This document shows positions 35,458-49,700 of a stretch of 64,000 bases of DNA, piece by piece (the first letter of the stretch is position 1; each line of letters opens with the position of its first letter). Location: NCBI GenBank assembly GCA_021229015.1, contig CM037783.1, positions 52,712,904-52,776,903 on the forward strand, written 5' to 3'. This stretch comes from Solen grandis (lineage: Eukaryota; Mollusca; Bivalvia; Adapedonta; Solenidae). The notes under the pieces are model-generated. The model saw nothing but the letters and a program-made list of their open reading frames with translations, was not told the DNA's origin and searched no databases. The translations under genes and the position numbers were made by a program.

Positions 35458-36265
35458 GTAAGTTTACAATCATGTGATCTATATATGAATTTATAGTGTT
35501 GACATGCATCCAGCATATAACTGTATAAAATCAATGAGATAATAATTTTAAAGGCAATGATTAGAAATCATATTCAATATAAAAATTTCATCCCTATTTT
35601 AAGGTGTAATGTATCACATTTTTTTAATACTGCCAGTATAGTTTCATTATTTCTTTTGATAAATATAGACACATTTGATTGCGTATTGGATAATTTTTAA
35701 AGATCCATTGCACACACATATGTGGTTGTCAGTCTCAAAATTAACACAATTTTTCATTTTTCTTCCCTTGGAGAAAAATGTGTGCTCCAAAAAGTTGGAA
35801 TTGCACAAATAAATGAGATACATCAAATATATATGTATATTATATACTACAACAAAAAAATATTTTCAAGGATGTCACATACTATGAAATGTGATAATTT
35901 TTTCATAATTTATACTTTGCTAGCTTCCTTACTATAAAGGTTCATGTGTATAATTTGAAGACAGGGATATGAGTAAGACTGTAAAAAAAAAAAAAATTTC
36001 ACTTACGTTTTAACTGATGATGGAAAACATTTTTTTTTTTTTTTTGCATTTGAAGAGGTTAGGGATGAGACTTGGCAAAGTGCTATATATTTAATAATTT
36101 ACATGCACTTAGCCTAGTTCCGCTCTCCCCCCTCAATGTGCATTTGAATAATTACCAGTACAGACTGTTATTTTACTGTTGTGTTTATTCAATAATTGAT
36201 AGCAGTTCACTGAACATAGCTTATTTCTATCTAAACCTTATACCAGATGTTCCTAAGATGGCTCC

Positions 36266-36351
36266 CCTAGGAGAACACATTGCAACTCTGCTTGAGAAGC
36301 ATTCTGTCCCTATCAAGTCAGCCAGAGGCAACATAGATCTTACATGGTGAT
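36266..36351 (+). other. Short exon-like open segment of unknown origin
   Basis: After a pyrimidine-rich CTTATACCAG, a frame reads VPKMAPLGEHIATLLEKHSV, then PIKSARGNIDLTW and stop. Its composition is protein-like, but it does not join in frame to the MTSS-like exon: the phase gives an early stop. I do not recognise it. It could be a fragment of a dead gene. Confidence 0.15.
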
Positions 36352-37692
36352 ACATCCTGCACTTCTGCAGTTATCTTATCATTACACAAAGAGCACATCA
36401 TTGAACGAGGCAAATTCTTGTCTCAAACCATTCCTGTGCTCTGTCCAGAGGCCAGATGTGTTCTGCATGCTTGACATTTTCTGATAAAATTTTGTGTTGC
36501 AATTTACAATCTGTTCATAAGTGGATACAGTAATAACTGTAGAAATGGAGATGCCATAATTGTTTGTAATTAGAAAAAGATGGGGTTGTCACTTAAAGGC
36601 CTGTATTTTTTTTCAAAGTAATAATATCTTAATAGTGTTATTATTAAAATTATCAGATTTAAAAACTCATGTAAAATTGCACAAATAAATGAGATACATC
36701 AAATATTCACCCTAAATTTATGTGAATTGATATTTTATTGTGGAATTTAATAATTATCACATGCTCAAGGTATTATGACGACATTGAAGCCTGAAGGGTA
36801 TCCATGGACCATTAAAATTAAAAACAGTTTACAAGTAACTTTCCCTCTCAGCAGGGAGAGAGAGGCCAGAATGTACCTGACAGGATGTTATGTAGAACTA
36901 AATGAGTCACTCCTGGAATAGATTGTGAGGAACTCAAGAACACAAAGGGCACGTGAAGTGTAACCTAGAGGAAGGAATCCTGCTTCCACAGGAAACAGAG
37001 GCTTGTAAATACTTGTGAGGGGGAACGACCAGACTCCCAGCTGAAATTAACAGTGCCTGTTCGAAAGTAAAGGGGATTTCCTTAGGCCATAAAGTGGTAC
37101 AATGTTCTCCTCCTTGCTCCTTTTTCTGTCAGAGATAACAGATTATGAATATGATAGGTGTTTCATGTGAGAACTTTCTCAGGGCTCAAAATAATTCCAG
37201 GAAATTTACCACATTGCATACAAGTGTATATGGACAAACAAAATGTCTTACACTCATGTATTTTCTCATTTCATGTATGAAAATAAGACATGAGGAGAGA
37301 GATATGTTCATTTCCTGTCAAAGCAGCAAGATACTCAGTTGCAGGCTTTTAAAGAAAGAGACAGTTTTCTTTATTTACATATATCTGAATATCTGATTCC
37401 CAATAAGTGCTGATGATAAAAATGTGTGCCTTTTATCTTGTGTCTGTGTAAACACAGTGTCAGTGGGACATGTTTACACAGAAGGGTCTCAGCAAACCTT
37501 GAATGTTTTCTTCCTTTATTTTTGCTCAGTAGGCATAGTCTTGAACACCTTTAATGTAAAAAGAAAAGTTTTGTCTTGTTACATACAAATAAAGATAAAA
37601 TTCAATTAGAAATTGAAGGAGATACTGAGAATGTTTTGTATTTCAATGTCAATTTGATTGGTACCTCTACCTTCCCCCTAATCCCCCTCCTC

Positions 37693-37792
37693 NNNNNNNN
37701 NNNNNNNNNNNNNNNNNNNNNNNNNNNNNNNNNNNNNNNNNNNNNNNNNNNNNNNNNNNNNNNNNNNNNNNNNNNNNNNNNNNNNNNNNNNN
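37693..37792. other. Assembly gap, exactly 100 N
   Basis: A run of 100 N, a common placeholder for a scaffold join of unknown size. Sequence could be missing here, so distances across it and the link between the VAC14/MTSS side and the transglutaminase side depend on the scaffolding. Confidence 0.99.
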
Positions 37793-38309
37793 ACATTAGA
37801 TTGAATTTGCATTTTATTGCATTTTACTGATATTAACTTTTTTATTAACTGTCTGTATTGTCAAATAAAGAAGTAAACAGCAAACACATCAGCATTCATA
37901 ACATTGGGAGATAATATGCTATAAAAACTGTTTGATGTAATATAATTTTAGGGAAGAAAGGTGTCTTTCGTTGAGTGAAAGAATGTATGTATGGTTGCAT
38001 TTTATTCTTAACCATAAAGTGCTAGTTATGATGTTATTTTTCAAGGTTTATATATGACTCTGTTTAAACGAAACAAATTAATTTAAAATAGTGTTATCAT
38101 TTTGTTATTTTAAACCTGTAAAGTTGAAGGAGGGGAAAATTGCATAACACTCGGAACAAGATATAAAATTCTTCACTAGTGTTATATATAACACGACATA
38201 GAATTTCCACTCGTGGTGTAACACGGTTTAAAAATTTCCAACTCGTGGTATAGCACGCTTGACATCTTCTTTACCAACAGTCACTCACTTTCCTTTAAGT
38301 TAAGTCATT

Positions 38310-38397
38310 GTAATGGTTCCGCTACATTTTGGACCTCATGGCCTTTCACGGAGATAACCAAGAGGTTAAGTGGTCCAAGACATAGCGGAACCATTAC
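38310..38397. repeat. Inverted repeat with 15-bp arms
   Basis: GTAATGGTTCCGCTA (38310-38324) is perfectly inverted at 38383-38397, with a second inner pair TTGGACC / GGTCCAA. A short MITE or hairpin in intergenic DNA. Confidence 0.75.
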
Positions 38398-38640
38398 AGG
38401 GATTTTTCCTTAGGTGAACAGTGACTATGGTAAAGTGGAAGATAAGGAGGTCGAAATAGGTCAATATGAGTGACACATGTCTTAGCTTGTACTTCATATA
38501 CTGGTCATACTCGTATATACACAAAACAGGGACATCAACATCCTCTGGAATGCATTGCTTTTTGTACAATGCAATCAACTTCAACGTCCCATCCTGTACG
38601 TTCCTGTACGTTCTCATCTCTGGCTAAAGTCGGATTATCA

Positions 38641-38688
38641 AGAAAATCAGGCTTATCAAGAAAATCAGGATTATCAAGAGCGGAGATA
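38641..38688. repeat. 18-bp tandem repeat, about 2.7 copies
   Basis: The unit GAAAATCAGGATTATCAA, with a GCTTATCAA variant, repeats in the sequence from 38641. Short and non-coding. Confidence 0.7.
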
Positions 38689-39006
38689 AGAGTGACTTGC
38701 ATTGCTACAAACAACTTCAGGAAGAAAGACACTCTTTACACTGGCACTAGAACCACAGAATTACCAATTTCAATGGAATCTTGATTATCAAAAATAAAGT
38801 TGTTGTTTTTTTCTCTCCAGTAATGTACATTATATTGAAACATGATTAGGAAGGGAATCTGACATCACTTGATTACGAAGGTCGAAACAATGAATAATTG
38901 TCAAAAGGCAACCTTATCGAAGTAATTACACGAAATTTCAACAGTTTGTACATCTTAATAAGTCTGCTCCACTATCAACTTCCGTTTGTTTTTTTGTTTT
39001 TTCTTT

Positions 39007-39024
39007 GGGTGGGGGGGGGGGGGG
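39007..39024. repeat. Poly-G tract
   Basis: GGGT followed by 14 uninterrupted G. Such runs are often miscounted by sequencers. Confidence 0.9.
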
Positions 39025-41450
39025 TCAATTTTGGACCGAGCGATCTGATTGAACGATATAAAATTGACATTGACATATTGCGGGACATTACTTGCGTAGA
39101 TGTTTCGCGTCATTCAATCAGAATCGCCGAAGTAAAAAAAACCAAAAACATTTAAAACATTTCACAACCACCATGTACGCGACGATGCCCCGGAGTGGGT
39201 CGTGCAAGAAAAACAACAACAACAACAACAAGAAATCACAGTATTAGCGGTTTATTCACTTTATTTCTATCTATATTAAATCTGATTGTGGCCATACCAC
39301 GTGATATATGACGTCATTTCAAGCTTTCATAAGCAACCTCATTTCCCTCGATTCGAAAAAGAAAACTGCTGAAAATATCTTATTTCTTCACTAATTTCAA
39401 TGGGATGTAGCGCATGTAAAGCGGAAAATTGTTCACTACAAAATAAGCCCTTATGATTCTTTTGTCAGATGTTTGTTTATTGTGTTTAACGTCCCATCGA
39501 CAGTTTTGTCAGATGTAAAGTATTTGCTAACAATCGGGAAACCATTAGCGATGTGCTTTACGTTTTGGCAAACAAAATTTCACGAACTCGGAAGGTTTTC
39601 CCGAATGATAGGAAAAACTGTACATCTGACAAGCAGTTTTGCATTGCATTTTGAATCGATACACTAAATTATGCTTTAAATGACGTCATATACCACGTAG
39701 TTTACTGCTTGACGGGAAATATCTGATAAAAGTATTGAATAATGAACAGTATTGAATAATGAACAGCCCATACAGTCCTTGAGTACACCTCGTATGAATA
39801 AAAATATCTTCTATTATTTAAATAAGACTTTTAAATGCATTTGTTTGTAGCTTATCTCAAATTAATATTTCATAGGTAACTTTTTATACTAAGTAATTTG
39901 AATAAAAAATCACCATAACAGCAGGTAAGACACTTACTTTGATAAGGATATTTCCTTAAGTTTATGTATACTCTCAGCTTGACACGTATCCTTACCGTTC
40001 AGACTTACAAACAGAAACAGACTAGCACACTGTACAAGCTTGACTCCCACCATATGTAGGTAAACATTCGGTTATTTGCTATGCAAGACACGAACATACC
40101 GGCTTTCAGCGTAAATGTAATGAAGCTTACAGCCCGAGCAGTGAAATTGAAAAAGGTTATTGTTATCAAATAATGTTATATCATGTGTGGGGCTTTCATA
40201 GTTTGCGATTTAATAAAATGTTTTGTAATATTTTCTAAACCTCATGTAAAATCACCTAAATAATCAAGTGCATGTATTATGATAAGTACGAAATGTTATG
40301 AAACAAAATTGCATGATTTAAAAATACACAAAACAAACAAACAAGCAAAAAACCTTTCAAACAACTCTAAACCATAGCTTTATCTTTGAGCATCAAACAA
40401 GTAAAAAGAAATGTCTGATCGCAAGCGAAGCTTTGCTTAGAAATACAGCCTTACACACATTTGCGCCAAGGTTCTAACACAACCTTGGTTGAAACCCTAT
40501 ACAATGTCCGGATCAACCATGTCTGGAACCGGTTTGGTGAAAAACCCGTGCGAACAAGGTAATTAGTTACAATAAATGCAAAAAGAGGACAACGCTCACC
40601 ATAGTAAATGAATTTACGAATGTTATTTTTTTTTCTAACAATTACGACTGTATAGTTAAAAACCGTCAGCTTCGCTATCAACACATCGTTGCCAACTTGG
40701 AGGGAGAATGATCAATAGATTTTTTCACTAAAATAAGATCAGTATTAATGCCTAACGTTGCTATATCCTTATGGTGATTTTAATATAAACAAACATGCCT
40801 CATCAAGAATTTCATAACACATTTTCGTTATTTATTTTTCCTTTTATCACGACAAAAAATCCAATTTTATATCTAAAATATTAAATAACAGTAACTTGGC
40901 TATACCGCCTTTAAAGGCACTGTATCTGCAAACACCTGGCAACTTTCTGAGACAAAGCAGAGAAAATACTTGGGAAAAAATAAAATAACGCATGCCGAGT
41001 GGCCGTTGGCAAAGTAAGATTACTATAGTCAAGAAGTTTCTTAAAAATATATTAATTTCCCAATCTAGAAGGGTACGAATTTTAAACTCAGGCTGATAAG
41101 ATTTTTTTTTCTAATTAAATTTCTGCCTATAACCATTTAAAGTATATAAGTACATGTACATAGTTGCAAAAGAAATTGCACTCTGATTTTACACGTATTA
41201 TGTCAATCAGAAAAATATTAGGCTTGACCTGAAAACAATCAACATCATAGAAAAAAAATCAAAACATTCGAAATGAAAGAAAATGCACTCATTACTCAAA
41301 TGCTGCGGGAAGAAATAAAACATTAAAATAGATAAAATTATATACTGAAATGAAAAAAAAAATACAAAAAAGATATATGGTTTGTTTTCTATGGAAGGAC
41401 ATTATTATGCTGTTACCCTTTACATCATGAATATTCATGTGCACATTTAT

Positions 41451-41750
41451 GACCGGTCTCGGTGGCCAGGTGGTTAGAGCGTCCTCCCTTTAATCGAGAG
41501 GTCGTGGGTTTGATCCCTGGCCGCGACATACCAGTCATGAACTCTTCCCTTGCTTGACGCTCAGCACATAAGGATAGTTCCAGAACTGGTTAGCTCAGTG
41601 TCAGGATAATGTGACTGGATGTTGTATCATGTCACATGTCTATGGTGTGATACTGCAGTGTGGCAGCACTATTTCTGTCTAAAGATATAGACATAGTCTC
41701 CAAATGAATGAAATAATGTCTATGGGACGTTAAAGCAAAAAAAGAAACAG
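41451..41750 (+). mobile_element. tRNA-derived SINE
   Basis: The head GGTGGCCAGGTGGTTAGAGC (A box) and GTGGGTTTGATCCCTGG (B box) have tRNA spacing. A 230-base tail follows, ending GACGTTAAAGCAAAAAAAGA. Not a working tRNA: the acceptor arm is not closed by a complementary 3' strand. Confidence 0.8.
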
Positions 41751-42009
41751 ATAGTATTGTAACTTGGGGAATATTAATTTACTGAATTGTTGAAGTACTG
41801 GTTTAGCTTAACAGAAGTGTTAAATCTGTTGTGAACATGCTAATGAAGTTATATGTTGTATGTGTTAAACTTTGCTCTGATGAATATTTAATCTTACATA
41901 CAATATTTGTCTGATTTCACACCTGGCGGGAGTTTGGGTACACTGTTATCTGGTGCTTATGCTAAACATGCATCGCGTTTTTATTAAATATTTTTCAAGA
42001 ATTTAAGTA

Positions 42010-45000
42010 TATATCTATATCAATCTGACTAAAGTATACGATCTTCCTACGGTAAGATCTGAAGACGACCCATTTGAAATGTTCTCCTACAGTAAAATCT
42101 ATTTATATCTAAGCCAATCAGAGAACGTCTTTTAAAGGATGTATAATTTATGCATGATTGATTGAAAATGTCAAAATGATATATGCAATATGTCATTTGC
42201 TGTTCATGTAAAATAAAAAAGAATGTAAATAAAACAATTAAAATATGTCTTGGTTTGTTTCTTGATGAATGTATCGAAATTTAGCCCCTTTCCGGTAATT
42301 ACGGTACTTTTTGCTCTTACTGCAGTGCTACAGAAAATGATTTTCAGTCCTTGTTGAAAGCTAGCGTTCATTTTTGGACTAAAACATTCTGCTATATTCT
42401 CAATGAAATCCTCAAAGGATTTACAAAGAAAGGTAAAGTATGTTTTGATGAACTAGTTAATTACAATGAATTGTATTTTATTATGAGTTTAATTTAGATT
42501 TTTGACAATTAACATTAATGTTTTGGGCAATTTTACGCGCGACATTTACATCGGAAATTTACTCATTAAAATGTAAACAATGTGTGGTTGTAATAGTTTG
42601 ATCGACACCCATAATTTAAATATATACTTTTTCATCTCTTTACAGATTCAGATTTTTATCGAGAAACCTTTCAAACGATTTAAACACATCGTCTTTATAG
42701 TGCAAATGAAGACGACTTTGTAGGAATCAACATTGACAACAAGTTATAGGATTATACAATAGATTCTGAACACTTTTTTATGAATTTAGATAAAAACAGT
42801 GGTAAAATTTTGATTTATTTTCTTGCTAACCCAATACACAATCAAGTCCGTTAATCTGCTACTTGTGTCAAAACTGATTTCATCATGAATTTCTTACTTA
42901 AACTCAGTGACCCCCTGTATTGAAGGAGGGGTGTTTCAAAAGCGTTTTCAACTGTTTCTAAATATGAACAAATTCCAAGGCAGCCAAACTAGTTTAAATC
43001 TTATGTCAAGGTTATTAAAATAATGACCCTCTTAATTAAAATTTACTTAATTTCTGATGATATCTTTATTTTAAAATAAATTTGCTTTTTAGATATTTAG
43101 CTCTATACTGCAATAAAATGAACGGGTTTTAGTAAATAAATTTCTGTAAACTGTAATATGTTTGCATAAGACTACACATTAAATACCAGTGTGCTGTTTG
43201 AATTTAAAACATATTTTATTGTTGAAAAAAAATCGTAGTTCTTATTCAGTCAAATTGTGCTTTTTTCTAACCAAAAATGCCCTCTTCCATCCCCAGTTTG
43301 TTTGGAAAATGGGGCCTTTTTTCAGATGCCTTGTTAATTCCCCTTTGAGCATGTCTTTTCTTCATGAAGAATGGTCAAATTTGATAATTCATTTCCCCGA
43401 TTTCTTGTCTTCCTGTTAAGTGGAAAACTAATATTTTAAAGAAAATATTATTTGTTTCAGGCCAAAATCAAGGTTTTTGATGACAAAACCATGGTGTAAT
43501 TTGCCACTGCAGTGTCATTTTTAGGGTGAGTTAAAAATGAAAAGAAAAAAATGCATTGGTCAAGAAAAATGAACAAGTACAAAAAATGTAAATAGCATAG
43601 AATGCTTGCCTCTAAAAAGAATTTAGTTAGATAAACATTGTTTATGATAAAAATTCCATAAACAAAGTTCATCAAAAGATGTCCTTTTTAAAGGCATGCA
43701 AATGTATACTTTTTACTAAACAAAAGACATTAAGAAAAAAATGAGGTGATCTTTAAAAAAAAAGTCACAAGGTAATATAAACAAATTGGGAAAAATAATG
43801 TTTTTCATGTAAACTGAAAATATTTTCAAGAAACATAACATTCATTACCTGTATACTGTTAAGATTTCTTTGTATTAGAAAGAAAAAAAAAAGATATTCA
43901 AATCAAATAATATTTCAAATCAGCACCATTAAAACCACCTTTCATTTACAGTGACAGATGTGATGAAAACTTGAAACTAGTCATTGAATGATAATTGTGG
44001 AGAATAATATTTTAGAATATTACAACAATATGAAGTTATTTAACCTCATAGTGTTGAATTTGGAATTATGGAACATCATGTATTCTGCTTGGTTTTGAGT
44101 TAATATTTCTGTCAAAATTTCATTTGATGATTTGATCATGTTATTATAACATTCATTATATGAACATTGTTACTTTTTTCAGATTGCAGTTAGCAGACCT
44201 AGAATTGGAATAAAGGTGTCTCATTCCAAATTCAGATGTTGGTGGATGTTGGACTTGTTTTGTGATTATCATGTTATCTTATCTAGAATATCATTAAACA
44301 ACTATAAAAGCATGTTGTGTTATAATTAAGTGTGTGTGTGATAAAAATTAAACATAAAATTTCTAAAATAAAAATAAAATTAAAGTTGAACACATTGTCT
44401 TGAATATATTTAAAAGTAATTTGATCTGGCAATCACTCATCTAAACTATCATGATTTCTTATGTATAGAAATCTACACAATATCTACACAATATATAAAA
44501 AAGGAAAAGATATACTTTTTAGGTTTATTTTAATCTTATTTACTTTACATCAATTTAGAAACAAATTCTTACAACATATACTAAACCATATCTGCGGTTC
44601 ATGGACCAGTACTTTGTGGCCGGGAAGTTGCATAGTTTTAGTATATGCCTCTTATGAAAATGACTATCAAGGACATCACTGCTGTTTGCTGTAGTGCAGA
44701 GAGAGATTTTTTTCATGTCTTTGATAAAACAAATGCATTGATGACCTAATTAAAAACAAAACAAAAAAAACCATGTGAGTGTGTGTGTGTAGATAAAGAT
44801 TACTGAAAATAAATCATTGAAATGACAATGTTAATTTACTTTAATGCCATGCAATTTTAAAACTCACAACTGATTGCACTCCCTGTATATTTTTCATTCA
44901 TATGTATTTACAATTATCTTTGCTGCTATTCACTGCTATTGGTCTTTTAAACTTACAATGACAATAATCATCATCATCTTAAAATGACATTCTCATCATC

Positions 45001-45466
45001 TCAAAATGACATCATCATCGGTTCATCATCATCATTATCATCTCTCTCTCTCTCTCCTTGAATAAGGAAATGTGTATTTGAATGTTTACATGTTATTCAC
45101 TGATTGCAGTGCTTTTAAAAGTCTCTACATAAATACATTCAGTATTAAGAGACCCTGATTTAGACTCACCGGACCTATGCTCGCCCAGGCGCATGCTCGC
45201 CCAGATAGAGGGTTTTGTGATATTTATTAATAAACATACACTTGATAAGAATCTATTGTTGTTGTTTCTTGATCCTACATGTGTCCTTGTTCCTTATCTC
45301 GTTTCTGAAGAGTTTTCCGGTGAACATTTACAAAATTCCGCAAGCTACGATCTGATTGGCTGAGACAGAAATATCCAGAACACAAACGTCAACGGGTCGT
45401 CCTCAGATCCTAATGTAGCGTTGCGTATATATAGGAGATGACTTTAGTCAGATTGATATCTATATC
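42010..45466. mobile_element. 3.46-kb element with long (about 115-bp) terminal inverted repeats
   Basis: The left arm 42010-42123 (TATATCTATATCAATCTGAC ... GATCTGAAGACGACCC ... AAGCCAATCAGA) is matched in inverse by 45350-45466 (TCTGATTGGC ... GGGTCGTCCTCAGATC ... GTCAGATTGATATCTATATC). The arms are colinear but diverged. The interior is AT-rich with no long frame, so it is non-autonomous or dead. It contains ATC and CT microsatellites near 44960-45058. Confidence 0.6.
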
Positions 45467-45598
45467 AGATGATAGCGCGGCGAGTCAAGTACCAGTGCCT
45501 AATAGATTGCTCCCTAAGCAAGGGGCTGTACTTGTACCCCGTTCTCTTTCTCTCTTTCCTTCCTCCCGCCCCCTCTCTATCTTACGAGTTTGTAAAAC

Positions 45599-46790
45599 AA
45601 GAGGACCATAGCTGCCCTAGATCGCTCACCAGAGTTCATAAGCTTAAAACTATTCAACTGAAGTTATTTGATTTTACCTGGTTATCTTTAGCAGCAATCG
45701 GATTCAAGTTTCACATACAAATAATTCGTAAGTTAGAAAATAAGTCAATCATCTTGAGACCTCATTTTTCAAGTGATCAAAAATGTTTAACAATTAGGGT
45801 AAGAGACCACGAGGTTATCGTAAGTTCAAAACAAGATTGATTCTGAACATAAGTTTCGGGGGAGAAGAATAAAGAATACATAAGAAAACTACATATTCTC
45901 TGGAGGCCTCATATTTCAAGGGATCAGCTTATTTTAGCAATACAGGGTTATGGGGTGATCGTGTGAAATCAGATGAAATAAATTCTGACCATTGGTTTCG
46001 TAGAACGAACACGAATTTTGACATTTTCTATACAGGGTATATTTATTTTAGCAATTATAGTAGACAGCCATGCGGTGACCATTTGTGCCAAATGAAATAA
46101 AATTCTGACGATTGTTTTCTTGACATTTTCTATAAAGAGTATATCAGGTAACAAGCTGACCTCAGGGGCCTCATTTTTCAAGGGATCAATATTAATTAAG
46201 CAATTACCGTATACAGCCATGAGGTGACAATAACCGCATATGCAAAATGAAAGTAAATTTAAACCACTGGTTTCATAGAAGAATAATTTTGATTTTTTCT
46301 ATATGGTGTTTATAAGGAAACTAGCCGATCCCCAAAGTGTTTCATCTTTCAAGGGTCCAACTTTATTTTAGCAATTATGGTAGAAGATCAAAAGGTGGTC
46401 TTTTGTGACAATTAAAGCTAAATTCTGACAATTGGTTTCAGGAGAGAATTTTTTTTATTATTTGTTTTAAAAACAATTTTGTTGGTTGCCATGGAAACCA
46501 CATTTCTGCACGAATAAGGTTTATTTTAGCAACTTTCGTAAAGGGCTAAAGCCAATGATATTTCGTGCCAAATTTCTAGGAATTGGTTTTAGAAGAGATG
46601 TCTTTTAAAGAAACTGATTGACGCTTTACGAAGGACAACACACGACGGCGGAGACATACGAAGGACGACATACGACGGCGGAGACATACGAAGGACGATA
46701 TACGACGACGGAGACATACGAAGGACGATATATGACGACGGGCGAAAGATGATCATTATAGTCACATATTAAAAATGGTCAAATGGAAAA
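45599..46790 (+). mobile_element. Interspersed CAAGAGGGCC-type repeat, copy 3 (diverged)
   Basis: Opens CAAGAGGACCATAGCTGCCC with GATCGCTCACCAGAG. It holds about five modules built around TCAAGGGATCA ... TTTAGCAAT, and near its right end three 30-base copies of ACGAAGGACGACATACGACG plus GCGGAGACAT (46620-46745). Open frames inside are short and unrelated. Confidence 0.65.
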
Positions 46791-49700
46791 CAAACACAAA
46801 CATTTTTTGGCTGAAATGTATTAAATCAATAAAATGAATGATATTTCTATTAAAAAGCATATGAAAGCCACAATCAAAAACACATAATTAAAATAATAAA
46901 TAAATGTTTAGGTCTGGAAAATCAAGTAGATAATGATCCATTTTTTTTTTCGTGTGTGTGGACATAAAGAAATCATTATTTTTCAGCTATAGTCCTTGAT
47001 AAATTTCAAAGACCCTTGTACATAAATGATTTGTTGACGCTTGTACAAATGACATTATCTCAGTTTTATGGAAGCGTTATAATATACAAACAACAAGCAT
47101 ATCTAATATTCATTTAGCTTTGAGCACGCTCGTACAAAAAAATCAAATTAATCAATTTTGTGGACGCTTTCTTGTACTTAAACGAAACTTTTCTAAGTTT
47201 CGTGATTGCTTGAACGTATATGGGCATTGTGAAATCTTGAACAATATAACTTTTCTTTGAGCTTTATAAAGCTATAAGTAATCATTATGTTTGTCTATTC
47301 GCATCTCCAAAGAGCATTATAAGCGATTGGTTCAGATCTGGGAAAGCAATCTCATATGTCCAAGGCGTCTTATTCTGTTCTGTTGAAATTATAACGACCA
47401 CCACAAAATTCAACTATTAATATCACAAACATCTTCCTATACTCTTCCTAATAAATAAACCCCTAAAAAATTTCAATGGACAAGTTAACTTCCATATCTG
47501 ATATGATTTTCTGTAAAGAATTGAAAATATTTTTTCTTAAAACAATTAAGTTTCGAACATGTCTTATCTCAGCAGCTTTAAAATGCACAGATCAGTCGAA
47601 CAATATCCATAAAGTGTCCCCCTAATGGACTTCTGCTATATATAACCCGTAACTTAGATATCTTATTGAGTTCAAGGCAAAATCTGCACTGCACAATTCA
47701 GCAGATCTCTCGCAATAAAATTGCTGCAAATTTCTGAAACGTCTCATGCCGTAGGAAATACTGGTATAATGAAGCTTACATGACATTTCCCCTAAAGTAA
47801 CATTTCTGGCTGTAGAAGTGATTCAAGAAACCTTGCAAAGATATTATTTGTGGAATACTACAATATATACTATGTAAGCAAATTCACGTAATAGTCTTAT
47901 TTCCAGTCGAATCACCGATGCTACAAATAATAATAATAATAATAAAATGTAAAAATATATATGCACATGTATACAGACTGTGCCCAATAAGCCAATAATC
48001 AAGTCCTCGGCCGCTAGTCTCTGACCGGTGGTCATACAGGGATGACCAAAACGTAAGTTAGGTATCAGTATTCTGAGGCGTTAGCCACGAAGCAACTTAA
48101 ACTCTCTCTCCCCCCCCCCCCTTTATTTTCTGATATATCTAATTCTTAATTTCAAAGATGAGGGGAATATCTCAATACCATTATTAGTATTGTTACCAAT
48201 TTAATCTAAGAATGATGAAGCAGATTGTTTTTCATAATTATTGTGTTCAATACACAGTAACCTTATCTCGCAGTTTCGCCGCTCATCCGCCAACACACGT
48301 ACTTCAGCGCCTAAATACATATCACATGACCATATAAACGCATTGAATATAACAGTGCTGTAACGCTTTGATTTTTTTAATATTTTGATTTGCTTCTTGA
48401 ATACCACCCTGATTGACCCACTCGCAGCCTTTACTTCCTAACGACTGCAAAACAAGCAAGACCTTATAAAAACCACCCTTTTTGTCGCAGACAGTGGCGT
48501 ATATGGAAAAAAGCCGGAGAACAACCATGTGTCTGAAAGGGAGGTCACCGTGTCCTCTTGCGTAGTTTTCAACACTCCTCACAGTGATCGCGTCACGCTG
48601 CGCTCCTTTAACTGTACTGATCAGGGGAAGTAACTGCTGCGAAGAACTTTGTGGTATTCCTTCACAACTGTTGAACTGACATGGTCGTGCATTTGCTGTG
48701 CAGATGTGCACTATCGTAAAAACTGAATAGACCTAAAATCAAACCGGATGAAATTTTTCGGTGTCTATAAAGCAACATTGTACATATTTGCTTCATCGCA
48801 CAATAAAATTAATTTGGAATTACTATATCGTACAAAAGCGAAAAAAGTATTTCGTACTTAACGTTATTACTGAAAATAATTCCGAAGTGAAAACTATCCC
48901 TTCAATTTTTCGTTATTACGAGATACTATTTCGTAATGCGGGATAGATCTAATATTTCTATATTGCTGAATAATTATTTTCGCTCATTGTTGTCGGACAT
49001 GAAAAACTTGTACACAATTGCAAAAGTTTGCATAGGTTAAAATATTCTTCTTGTTTATTTGACGACAGACGTTTATCTAGAGGGCATGTTTTACTCATTG
49101 TCAATTTCTTCAGGATTTACAAAAGGATTTTAGGGAAAAATCTGAAAAATGTCAATTTAAATAAACCAAGACACATTTTATGTAAACTTCTATAACACAT
49201 ACATGTAAAAACATAAATGAAAATTTCTCGATGCAATATAATAGGATGACGTCCACTTACTAGTGACGTCATATGACAAATAAGGGTGCATCATAGTCTT
49301 CGTAATGAACACATTAATCATTCACTCTCCTGTGTATAATAATTTGAATTCTGAATCCAGTGTATTTAGAAAAGAAGTAATAAAATATATCTAACATCTT
49401 TCATATATTACACTATTGTGAAATAGTAAAATACACTATGACTTAAACTCTTCTATGACGTCGACGTCTGTTACACCTGTGACGTCACTTAATTGTTTAC
49501 AATGAAAGTTGATAATTATCTCCTTTCGGCCGCGACGTCTCGGTTTCATTTGGATGTTTCCCTCATCTCTTCGCCAGGAGCGATCGACTTCCTGTAATGT
49601 AGCATATGTAATTGAATATTTCTCACTCCTTCATAAAATTTCACCGTCGATGAATTAAAGATGTTGAAAGAGAAATGATACAGATGTTGGGCAATGTTTT

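Larger units (their letters stand above)
35458..41450. other. MTSS-like intron or intergenic DNA
   Basis: Apart from the N gap, the 38310-38397 hairpin, small tandem repeats and the unexplained open segment at 36266, I see no exon. GTTTAACGTCCCATCGAC (39484-39501) is a motif also found inverted at the tail of the 41451 SINE, so an old SINE end may lie there. Confidence 0.5.

Noticed and set aside
36266..36351. Second exon of the MTSS-like gene
   Set aside because: Splicing from 35457 gives an immediate wrong frame with an early stop, and the residues do not resemble the I-BAR domain.
44940..45058. CRISPR-like or regulatory array in the CATCATC region
   Set aside because: A simple trinucleotide and CT microsatellite in an animal genome, without spacers.
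48322..48711. 129-codon minus-strand frame containing SSSQQLLPLISTVKGAQRDA, considered as the missing last transglutaminase exon
   Set aside because: It faintly resembles the barrel-2 ending, but no acceptor joins it in the phase required by the exon ending at 50320, and upstream residues do not match.
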